NCBI GenBank assembly: GCA_035528905.1
Contig: DATKXU010000082.1
Span: forward strand, 85,363-149,362
Direction of reading: 5' to 3'
DNA length: 64,000 nt
Source: DATKXU01 sp035528905
GTDB lineage: Bacteria > Armatimonadota > UBA5829 > DTJY01
The first letter of the stretch is position 1. Each line of letters opens with the position of its first letter. A model generated the notes under the pieces. That model did no database searches. It was not told the DNA's origin and worked only from the letters and a program-made list of their open reading frames with translations. This document shows, piece after piece, positions 57,152 through 64,000 of this stretch. The translations under genes were made by a program, and so were the position numbers.

Positions 57152-59326
57152 ATGAGCAAGATTCTCGAAGACTTGAATCCCGCCCAGAGAGAGGCGGTTC
57201 AGCACATAGACGGACCCCTCCTGATCTTCGCCGGCGCCGGGAGCGGCAAAACCCGGGCGCTGACCTACCGTATCGCCTACCTGATCGGCCACCACAGCGT
57301 GGATCCGCGGAAGATTCTCGCAGTCACCTTCACGAACAAGGCCGCCAGGGAGATGAAAGAGCGCATCGAGGGACTGGTCGGAAGCCGCATGCTCGCCCAA
57401 ATGTGGGTCGGGACGTTCCACGCCACCTGCGCCCGGATACTGCGCGAGAACGGCGATAAGATCAGCCTTGAAAGGGAGTTCGTCATCTACGACCAAGACG
57501 ACGAGCTCAAACTGATTCGCGAGTGCCTGGAAGACCTGAACCTGGACGAGCGCGACAACAGTGCGGCGCAGATCCTTTCCAAAATCAGCCAGGCGAAAGA
57601 GCAGCTTGTCCTGCCTGAAGACTACTCGAAAGGCGCTCTCGGCACATACGACAAGCTGGTAGACCGGGTCTATCCCCTCTACCAGAAGAAGCTTCGCGCT
57701 AACCAGGCGCTTGATTTCGACGACCTGATCCTCTACGCGGTTCGCCTCCTTATGGAGCGCGAGGACGTCCGCGATCACTACCAGCGGAAGTTCGAGTACA
57801 TTCTCGTAGATGAGTATCAGGATATCAACCATGCCCAGTTCGAGTTCGTCAGGCTCCTGGCGGACAGGCACAAGAATATCTGCGTGGTCGGGGACGACGA
57901 CCAGTCAATTTACTCGTGGCGCGGGGCGGACGTAGACATCATCCTGTCGTTCCAGAGGCACTATCCAGGGGCGAAAGTCGTCACGCTGGAACAGAATTAC
58001 CGATCCACCAGGAATATCCTCGATGCCGCCTTCCATGTGATCAGCCGGAACGAGCGCCGTGCGCCGAAGCAGCTCTGGACCGACCGTGAGGAGGGCGCGC
58101 TGCTCCAAAAGATCGAGGCTGTGGACGAACGCGACGAGGCTGTCAGAGTCGTGAACCGCATACGCGACGAGGTAGTCGCAGGCAGACGGGAGTATTCGGA
58201 TTTCGTGATCCTCTACCGCACCAACGCACAGTCCCGCGTGCTCGAAGAGGCCCTGATGAATTACCGTGTCCCGTACAAAGTCATCGGGGGTGTGCGGTTC
58301 TACGAGCGCAAGGAAATCAGGGATCTTATAGCCTACCTGCGCCTGGCGTTCAACCTGCGCGACAGCGTGAGCCTCAAGCGGATAATGAACGTGCCGCCGC
58401 GCGGCATCGGCCCCGTCGCGCTGGAGCGGATAGACCAGTTCGCAACGAGCGAGGGCGTCACCCTATTCGAAGCGATGCAGCGCGCCGAGGAGCTCGACAT
58501 CCAACCTAAGCAAAAGAAAGCACTCACCGCACTGGCGAAGTTGATCGAGTTTGCACACGACAAGCGTGAAGAGTTCACGGTCGGCAGACTTCTCACTGAA
58601 GTCGTGGAGAACATGGGCTACATCGCCGAATTGAGACGCCAGGGAACGAGAGAGGCCGATTCGCGGGCGGAGAACGTCCAAGAGCTCTTCACGGTCGTCG
58701 AGGAGTTCGAACGAACGAGCGAAGACAAGTCGCTCCGGGCCTTCCTGGAACAGGTCGCGCTGGTCACGGATATAGACAGCTACGACGAGCACAAGCCGAC
58801 GGTGACCCTGATGACCCTTCACTCCGCGAAGGGGCTGGAGTTCCCTGTGGTATTCATGGTCGGCATGGAAGAAGACATATTCCCACACATTCGCTCGATG
58901 TCGAGCCAAGAGGAACTCGAAGAGGAGTGGAGGCTCTGCTATGTGGGCATGACTCGCGCGAAGGATGAACTATACCTCAGCCATGCGCACGCCCGCACGC
59001 TTTTCGGAAACACGAAGCGGCAGGTAGTATCGCGCTTCGTGCGCGAGATACCGGCGGAGATTTTCCAAGTGCCGAAGCGCGCCGTCCCCGCGGCAAAGGC
59101 TCCGACGGCCTCGACGCTCTGGACCGACTCCGGAGCGGCAAGGCAGGCCCCGGTAGATTCCTTTCGCCCCAGCGACCGGGTGAAACACAACGTATTCGGC
59201 CTCGGCATAGTCGAAACAGTTGAGAGGTTCGGCAACGACGCGCAGGTTACAGTAGCCTTCGAGGAAGTTGGCCGGAAGAAGCTGATGCTCTCCTTCGCCG
59301 GCCTTGAGAAGGTGGATGTGTGGTAG
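57152..59326 (+). CDS. pcrA: UvrD/PcrA-type superfamily 1 DNA helicase
   Basis: 724 residues, 3'-5' helicase of repair and replication. Motifs in order: FAGAGSGKTRALTYR (I), AVTFTNKAAREMKERI (Ia), VDEYQDINHAQFEFV (II), VGDDDQSIYSWRGADV (III), LEQNYRST (IV), TLMTLHSAKGLEFPVVF (V) and VGMTRAKDELYLSHA (VI). A C-terminal Tudor-like domain has VKHNVFGLGIVETVERFG. The TATAAT box ends only 10 bases before the ATG, so the message could be almost leaderless. Confidence 0.95.
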   Translation: MSKILEDLNPAQREAVQHIDGPLLIFAGAGSGKTRALTYRIAYLIGHHSVDPRKILAVTFTNKAAREMKERIEGLVGSRMLAQMWVGTFHATCARILRENGDKISLEREFVIYDQDDELKLIRECLEDLNLDERDNSAAQILSKISQAKEQLVLPEDYSKGALGTYDKLVDRVYPLYQKKLRANQALDFDDLILYAVRLLMEREDVRDHYQRKFEYILVDEYQDINHAQFEFVRLLADRHKNICVVGDDDQSIYSWRGADVDIILSFQRHYPGAKVVTLEQNYRSTRNILDAAFHVISRNERRAPKQLWTDREEGALLQKIEAVDERDEAVRVVNRIRDEVVAGRREYSDFVILYRTNAQSRVLEEALMNYRVPYKVIGGVRFYERKEIRDLIAYLRLAFNLRDSVSLKRIMNVPPRGIGPVALERIDQFATSEGVTLFEAMQRAEELDIQPKQKKALTALAKLIEFAHDKREEFTVGRLLTEVVENMGYIAELRRQGTREADSRAENVQELFTVVEEFERTSEDKSLRAFLEQVALVTDIDSYDEHKPTVTLMTLHSAKGLEFPVVFMVGMEEDIFPHIRSMSSQEELEEEWRLCYVGMTRAKDELYLSHAHARTLFGNTKRQVVSRFVREIPAEIFQVPKRAVPAAKAPTASTLWTDSGAARQAPVDSFRPSDRVKHNVFGLGIVETVERFGNDAQVTVAFEEVGRKKLMLSFAGLEKVDVW

Positions 59327-59359
59327 TGCTCGCCACGGCGGCACGGGGACACGGAAACC

Positions 59360-59460
59360 GGAAGAATGGGAGTGTGGGGGAATGGGAGACGGGGAGAATA
59401 AAGAACGTCGAGCGTCGAATGCCTAACCCGGAACCCGAAACTTGCAGCCTGAAACCTCGA
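59360..59460. repeat. Phrase repeats between pcrA and hisH
   Basis: GGGAGTGTGGGGGAATGGGAG phrase (59366-59386), related to the methylase tandem unit, then AACCCGGAACCCGAAACTTG and CCTGAAACCTCG (59425-59460), the phrase found near the 23S 3' end. Confidence 0.7.
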
Positions 59461-59489
59461 CTACGTTGTGCATCAGTTAAGGAGCAACC

Positions 59490-60113
59490 GTGATAGCTGT
59501 CGTTGACTACAAGGCCGGGAATCTGACGAGCGTTCAACTGGCTCTGGAGTCCATCGGCGTTCCATGCGAGATCACCAGCGACCCGAAGCGGATATGTGCG
59601 GCGGAGCGGGTGATCTTTCCCGGCGTCGGTGCAGCCGGGGAGGCCATGAGGAACCTGCGGGGATTGAAACTCATCGAACCCCTGCAAGCGGTGGTGTCTC
59701 AGGGCGTGCCTTTTCTCGGCATATGCCTGGGCACGCAGGTGATCTTCGAGTTTTCGGAGGAAGACGGCGGCGTGCAGTGCATGGGCTTCGTGCCGGGAAA
59801 AGTCAAACGATTCACGCCGCCGGATCCTACGTGCAAGATTCCACATATCGGGTGGAATACCGTGGATTTCAAGGCCAGCCATCCGCTCTTCGCTGGAATC
59901 GAGGACGGAAGCGAGTTCTACTTCGTCCACAGCTACTATCCTGCACCGATGGATTCCGCTCACATCATGGGCGGGACGGAATACGCTGGCGTCCGATTCG
60001 CATCGGCCGTTGGAAAAGGCGGCCTATTCGCCGTGCAGTTTCATCCGGAGCGCTCGGGAAGAATCGGCCTGAGATTGCTGGAAAACTTCTCCCGGTGGGA
60101 CGGAACATGCTGA
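59490..60113 (+). CDS. hisH: Imidazole glycerol phosphate synthase, glutaminase subunit
   Basis: 207 residues, class I amidotransferase. Cys nucleophile in FLGICLGTQVIFE, His and Glu in AVQFHPERSG. Supplies ammonia to HisF for histidine synthesis. GTG start with AAGGAG seven bases upstream. Overlaps hisF by 7 bp. No other his genes are in the window, so a role in another amidation pathway that reuses this pair cannot be excluded. Confidence 0.93.
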   Translation: MIAVVDYKAGNLTSVQLALESIGVPCEITSDPKRICAAERVIFPGVGAAGEAMRNLRGLKLIEPLQAVVSQGVPFLGICLGTQVIFEFSEEDGGVQCMGFVPGKVKRFTPPDPTCKIPHIGWNTVDFKASHPLFAGIEDGSEFYFVHSYYPAPMDSAHIMGGTEYAGVRFASAVGKGGLFAVQFHPERSGRIGLRLLENFSRWDGTC

Positions 60114-60886
60114 CCAAAAGAATCATCCCGTGCCTGGACGTGAGGGACAAGAAGGTCACCAAGGGGGTCAGGTTCCAGGACAACATTGACCTGGGCGACC
60201 CTGTAGAAATGGCCGTGGCATACAGCGAAGGTGGGTGCGACGAGCTGGTCTTCTACGACATCACCGCGTCCGCAGAGCATCGCTCGATTGATATCGAGAT
60301 GGTCCGCGAGGTAGCGAGGGCCGTCCACATTCCGTTCGCTGTTGGCGGCGGAATCGAGACCCTCGAAGATATGTACCGGGTGCTCCTGGCAGGCGCCGAG
60401 AAGATATCGGTCAACACCCTGGCGGTAGAGAACCCCTCCATAATCACACAGGGAGCAAAGGCATTCGGCTCGCAGTGCATCGTCCTGGGAATGGATCCGG
60501 TCCGAACCGATGATCGTGCCCGTTTCCCGAGCGGCTGCGAGATCACGATACGGGGCTTCAGGGAGCGCACCGGCCTGGACGCGCTCGAATGGGCTAAGCG
60601 GGCGGAAGACTCGGGCGTTGGCGAGATAGTTCTCAATTCCGTGGATGCAGACGGCACTCGCGGGGGATTCGAGCTGAACCTCACCCGCCTGATCTCCACG
60701 AATGTCCATATTCCGGTTGTGGCATCAGGAGGGGCCGGAACTCCTCAGCACTTGATTGATGTATTCCGTGACGGGAAGGCCGACGCCGCAATCATCGCCA
60801 GCATGGTTCACACCGGCGAATACACGATAGCGCAGATCAAGGAAGAACTCGCAAGGGCCGGCATCCCCGTCAGACGCAAGTGGTAG
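60107..60886 (+). CDS. hisF: Imidazole glycerol phosphate synthase, cyclase subunit
   Basis: 259 residues, TIM barrel. Catalytic Asp in IIPCLDVRDKKVTKGVRF; phosphate-binding VGGGIETLED and VVASGGAGTPQHLID. Other blocks: DELVFYDITAS and NSVDADGTRGGFE. Some canonical residues are replaced (CIVLGMDPVRT for the usual VVAID), but length is standard. Translationally coupled to hisH. Confidence 0.92.
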   Translation: MLTKRIIPCLDVRDKKVTKGVRFQDNIDLGDPVEMAVAYSEGGCDELVFYDITASAEHRSIDIEMVREVARAVHIPFAVGGGIETLEDMYRVLLAGAEKISVNTLAVENPSIITQGAKAFGSQCIVLGMDPVRTDDRARFPSGCEITIRGFRERTGLDALEWAKRAEDSGVGEIVLNSVDADGTRGGFELNLTRLISTNVHIPVVASGGAGTPQHLIDVFRDGKADAAIIASMVHTGEYTIAQIKEELARAGIPVRRKW

Positions 60887-60920
60887 CTCCCATGTTGAGC
60901 GAGGCGCTGTCACGCATGCC

Positions 60921-62030
60921 CTATCCGCTGCCCAGCGTGACGTCGTCAACGTACTCCACCGTCACGTCCTCTGCAGAAAGGATTTCGTGCAGGCGCGGAG
61001 CAAGCGCAATCATGCCGGGGCGCTCAGTGCGGAAATGCGTGGCGTCTATCACGTTCAACCCCAGGGCCTTCGCAAGCAAGAATTGATGGTGGTTCACGTC
61101 CCCAGTCACATACACATCCACGCCTTTGGAATGGGCGAGCTCGATTCTGCTGCCAGCGCCGCCGCCGAGAAGTGCGACTGTCTCAACCGAGGCATCGGGA
61201 TCGCCTGAGACCCTGAGGTCTTCGACTTCCAGCACATCCCGCACCATTTCGCAGAGGCCGTCGAAGGTCATCGGCGTCCGGAGCCTGCCATATCTGCCGA
61301 GGCCGAACTCCTCCCCCTTGTTCCACAACGGATAGACGTCATACGCCACTTCCTCGTAAGGATGGGCTGCCACCATCGCTGAGATTGTATCATGCAGGCT
61401 GCCTTCGGGCACCAGGACTTCCAGGCGAAACTCCGGCGTCCTTTCGAGCTCGCCTATCTTGCCCACGTATGGCTCAGCGCCCGGCATCGGCTCGAACGTT
61501 CCCGTGCCCGGCGACTGGAAAGAGCAGTGAGTGTAGTTCCCAATGACGCCCGCGCCGGCTTCGGCAAGCGCATCGCGCACGGCGTCTACCGCTTCCGCCG
61601 GAACGAAGGTCACGAGCTTGAACATCTTGCCCGCATACGTCGGCTCCAGGACTTTGGTATCAACGACGCCGAGGCGCTCCGCGAGGACATCGTTGATCCC
61701 GCCCTTAGCTGCGTCGTAGTTCGTGTGCATGACGTACAGCGCTGTGCCGGCATTCACGAGCCTGTACACGAGCGATTGCGGGTATACATCAAGCCGGACG
61801 CTCCGCAGGGGAGCGTACTTGACGTCTATGACCGGATGATGGGCCACCAGGAGATCAGCGGATGTCCGGACTGCCTCGCTGATGACGGCCGGAGTGACAT
61901 CCACCGTCACGATGACCCGCCGGACCTCCTGATCGGGGTCTCCGACCTGGAGTCCGATCGCATCATCAGGCTCCGCATACTCCGGCGGCGCAATCTCTTC
62001 CAGAATGCGGATGATATCGCTTAGCTTCAT
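60921..62030 (-). CDS. Nif3-like dinuclear metal protein with PII-like insert
   Basis: 369 residues, long form of the DUF34/Nif3 (YqfO) family. Metal ligands in LLVAHHPVIDVKY and the C-terminal DATHFRTERPGMIAL. Central insert (about 125-235) is the PII/CutA-like domain KLVTFVPAEAVDAVRDAL...AAHPYEEVAYDVYP. Often annotated as a GTP cyclohydrolase I type 2 homologue, without firm evidence. Start at 62030 has GGAGG five bases upstream. Convergent with hisF. Confidence 0.92.
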   Translation of the reverse strand: MKLSDIIRILEEIAPPEYAEPDDAIGLQVGDPDQEVRRVIVTVDVTPAVISEAVRTSADLLVAHHPVIDVKYAPLRSVRLDVYPQSLVYRLVNAGTALYVMHTNYDAAKGGINDVLAERLGVVDTKVLEPTYAGKMFKLVTFVPAEAVDAVRDALAEAGAGVIGNYTHCSFQSPGTGTFEPMPGAEPYVGKIGELERTPEFRLEVLVPEGSLHDTISAMVAAHPYEEVAYDVYPLWNKGEEFGLGRYGRLRTPMTFDGLCEMVRDVLEVEDLRVSGDPDASVETVALLGGGAGSRIELAHSKGVDVYVTGDVNHHQFLLAKALGLNVIDATHFRTERPGMIALAPRLHEILSAEDVTVEYVDDVTLGSG

Positions 62031-62187
62031 ACACACCTCCGGTCTATGATCTACGGTCCACAGTCTATGGTCTTCCCTGTATGCTTTATCCGAAGAGCGG
62101 AGCCATTCTAGCGCCTTCCATCCAGTCGGTCAACGGTCCATACGCCGGATAAGTGGTAAATTTTTGCAGAATATACCCTGAAACATG

Positions 62188-62216
62188 TTGACCAAACCCT
62201 TGGAACCGGGTATTAT
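62188..62216 (+). promoter_or_regulatory. Putative sigma-70 promoter and operator for the MarR gene
   Basis: TTGACC (62188-62193) and TATTAT (62211-62216), 17 bases apart, about 50 bases before the ATG. An imperfect inverted pair ATGC-aataaac-GCAT (62228-62242) lies in the leader, a possible autoregulatory site. Confidence 0.55.
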
Positions 62217-62265
62217 ATAACTAGGTTATGCAATAAACGCATTATCCGACTGTGGGGGCTTAACG

Positions 62266-62817
62266 ATGAACCAGACCGAGACTATAAGTCAAACAGAACG
62301 CGTATCAGACATTTTTGCCAGGATCATGGCCAAGCTATTGACGGCTGGTTTTCCCGTAGGCCCTGCCGACGAGATCACAGTGGCACAGTTCCAGGCGCTC
62401 AGGCACATCGCGCAACATGGGACGTGCAGCATAGGAAGCCTCGCGAAAGGTCTCTCGGTGAGCCAGCCGGCTGCAACGATGCTAGTAAGCCGCATGGCAA
62501 GGCGCGGACTTGCAGAGCGCCGGCCGGGACAGCGCGACCGGCGGCAGGCCGAGGTCTCGCTCACCCGCTGCGCTGAGGATCTGCTGGGCCGGATCGAGAC
62601 GGAGCGGACGCAGCGCCTCGCCGGAATTCTATCGCAGATGCCGCCGGAGGAGCGGACGCGGCTTGTTGAATCGCTCGAGCGCTTTATCGAAGCGGCACTG
62701 AAGCTGGATGGCGAGGTGGACGAGATCTGCCTGCGGTGCGGCAGCGAGCACCAGCCTGATTGCATAGTGAACCAGGCACACCTGGAGCTCGTCGGTACAG
62801 ATATCGAGCGTACATGA
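62266..62817 (+). CDS. MarR-family regulator with C-terminal Cys cluster
   Basis: 183 residues: MarR winged helix (VAQFQALRHIAQHGTCSIGS, SQPAATMLVSRMARRGLAER, RDRRQAEVSLT), then dimer helices. The C-terminus has DEICLRCGSEHQPDCIVNQA with three Cys (CLRC...DC) and an additional His. This could hold a metal or Fe-S cluster. The gene lies just upstream of a cysteine desulfurase, so control of Fe-S assembly is a reasonable guess, not shown. Confidence 0.85.
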   Translation: MNQTETISQTERVSDIFARIMAKLLTAGFPVGPADEITVAQFQALRHIAQHGTCSIGSLAKGLSVSQPAATMLVSRMARRGLAERRPGQRDRRQAEVSLTRCAEDLLGRIETERTQRLAGILSQMPPEERTRLVESLERFIEAALKLDGEVDEICLRCGSEHQPDCIVNQAHLELVGTDIERT

Positions 62818-62829
62818 GAGGTCGGCACA

Positions 62830-62885
62830 AACGTCGAACTTCCAACCTGGAACTTGAAACCTGAGACCTGAAACCTGAAACCATC
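62830..62885. repeat. CCTGGAACTTGAAACCTGAG phrase between marR and nifS
   Basis: Tandem degenerate units of AACCTGGAACTTGAAACCTGA (cited in part: CCTGGAACTTGAAACC). The family is also found in 23S (43820-43908) and upstream of hisH. Confidence 0.75.
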
Positions 62886-62909
62886 ACATCCCAGATTGGG
62901 GGAAGCAAG

Positions 62910-64000
62910 ATGAACAAACTGATCTACCTCGACCACGCAGCGACGACTCCGGTTCATCCGGAGGCCCTCGAGGCGATGATGCCATACCTGACAACGCAGT
63001 TCGGAAACCCGTCCACGCTCTACGCGTTTGGGAGTAATGCGCGCCAGGCTGTTGAGGACGCACGCGCCAAGGTCGCAGCTCTCATTGGGGCGGAGCCGAG
63101 CGAAATCTACTTCACCAGCGGCGCGACTGAAGCCGACAACTGGGCGATCGTCGGAGCCGCACTGGCACACGAGTCAAAGGGTCGGCACACCATCACAAGC
63201 GCAGTCGAACACCATGCGGTGCTCGGAACCTGCGAGTTCCTGAAGAAGCACGGATACCAACTCACTGTTGTGCCCGTGGACGCCGACGGGATCGTCAACC
63301 CGCAGGACGTTCTAAGCGCGATAACGGACCGGACGGTCCTAATCAGCGTCATGCACGCGAACAACGAGATTGGGGTCATAGAGCCTATCGCGGAAATAGG
63401 CGCGATTGCCAGGGAGAAAGGCATCCTTTTCCACACAGATGCCACCCAGTCCATCGGCAAGATTCCCGTTGACGTGAACGAGCTGAATGTTGATATGCTG
63501 TCCCTGTCCAGCCACAAGATTTACGGGCCGAAGGGCGTCGGCGCGCTCTACGTCCGAAAGGGCGTGAGGATTCTCCCCTACATGCACGGCGGCGGCCAGG
63601 AGAGCAAGAAACGCGCCGGAACCCACAACGTCCCTGGTATTGTCGGACTGGGAAAGGCAGCGGAAATCGCCCAGGCGACGGCATCGGCGGAAGCTGCGCG
63701 CCTGACGGCCCTACGCGACAGGCTGATTGATGGAATCCTCACCAGGATTCCAGACTGTCGGCTGAACGGCCACAGGACGAAGCGCCTCCCGAACAACGTG
63801 AACGTGAGCATAGAAGGAGTCGAGGGCGAATCCATGATCCTCCAGCTCGATGCGGCAGGGATTTGCGTCTCGAGCGGCTCTGCATGCACATCCGGCGACT
63901 TGTCCGCTTCGCACGTCCTCCTCGCCCTCGGACTTCCGCATGAGCTGGCGCACGGCTCGCTCAGGCTGACGCTCGGCCGCGAGAACACTGATGCGGAGGT
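62910..64000 (+). CDS. Cysteine desulfurase (NifS/IscS type), 3' end cut by window
   Basis: 363 residues visible; only a short C-terminal piece is missing. PLP Lys in SLSSHKIYGPKGVGALYV, PLP contacts in YLDHAATTPVHPEAL, FTSGATEADNW and AVEHHAV. Active Cys in VSSGSACTSGDLS (short loop as in the NifS/IscS group). Supplies sulfur for Fe-S clusters or thio-modified tRNA. ATG with GGGGGAAG upstream. An IscU-like scaffold gene would be expected beyond 64000. Confidence 0.95.
   Translation, partial: MNKLIYLDHAATTPVHPEALEAMMPYLTTQFGNPSTLYAFGSNARQAVEDARAKVAALIGAEPSEIYFTSGATEADNWAIVGAALAHESKGRHTITSAVEHHAVLGTCEFLKKHGYQLTVVPVDADGIVNPQDVLSAITDRTVLISVMHANNEIGVIEPIAEIGAIAREKGILFHTDATQSIGKIPVDVNELNVDMLSLSSHKIYGPKGVGALYVRKGVRILPYMHGGGQESKKRAGTHNVPGIVGLGKAAEIAQATASAEAARLTALRDRLIDGILTRIPDCRLNGHRTKRLPNNVNVSIEGVEGESMILQLDAAGICVSSGSACTSGDLSASHVLLALGLPHELAHGSLRLTLGRENTDAE

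Overview
GC-rich bacterial chromosome, most likely from an uncultured diderm of the Armatimonadota type. The clues are an outer-membrane beta-barrel, a lipoprotein, three intact PEP-CTERM proteins, an H-X9-DG pseudopilin, a heparinase II/III protein, a SepF/YggT/YggS division cluster, and intergenic spacers full of short phrase-like repeats. This placement is inference only: no reliable marker can be used, because the rRNA operon in the window is itself highly abnormal.

Layout. 1-2.7 kb: proton-pumping pyrophosphatase with a terminator. 2.7-6.5 kb: a small defence-like island with a TIR protein, an MntA/HepT nucleotidyltransferase-HEPN pair and a frameshifted N6-adenine methylase/specificity fusion. 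6.5-8.9 kb: heparinase II/III protein and a zinc-ribbon microprotein. 9.2-14.9 kb: minus-strand run yggS-sepF-proC-yggT-CPBP protease-DUF-yggU, preceded by a methyltransferase. 14.9-20.2 kb: lyxose-isomerase-like cupin, PRC-barrel protein, two secreted proteins and a pseudopilin behind a cobalamin riboswitch. 20.2-26.9 kb: cdsA, proS, two PEP-CTERM genes behind a sigma-54-type promoter, an M48 protease and an encapsulin-cargo-like ferritin. 26.9-38.5 kb: large GH99-like secreted protein, aminotransferase with Lrp regulator, sugar ABC transporter (rbsBAC type) and a TPR protein. 38.9-44.0 kb: 16S-23S rRNA operon. 44.1-52.7 kb: outer-membrane barrel, then minus-strand nitroreductase, pepA, holA and the TgpA/DUF58/MoxR set. 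52.9-64 kb: sensor kinase and response regulator, DUF402-like protein, pcrA-type helicase, hisHF, Nif3-like protein, MarR regulator and a nifS-type cysteine desulfurase running off the end.

The outstanding object is the rRNA operon. Both rRNAs are recognisable along their whole length and are bracketed by intact processing stems. However, many nucleotides that are nearly invariant in known ribosomes differ: the 16S decoding site, 790 loop and 900 region, the 23S H69 loop, A-loop, peptidyl-transferase ring and sarcin-ricin loop. At the same time several conserved helices carry paired, compensatory changes, including the 16S central pseudoknot, which argues against simple decay. At least twelve helices are extended or replaced by palindromic or phrase repeats of the families seen in spacers and in two protein genes elsewhere in the window. 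These repeats seem to be a genome-wide mobile or self-propagating class. They have also entered the methylase gene, where a 16-bp tandem duplication sets the reading frame, and the pseudopilin leader.
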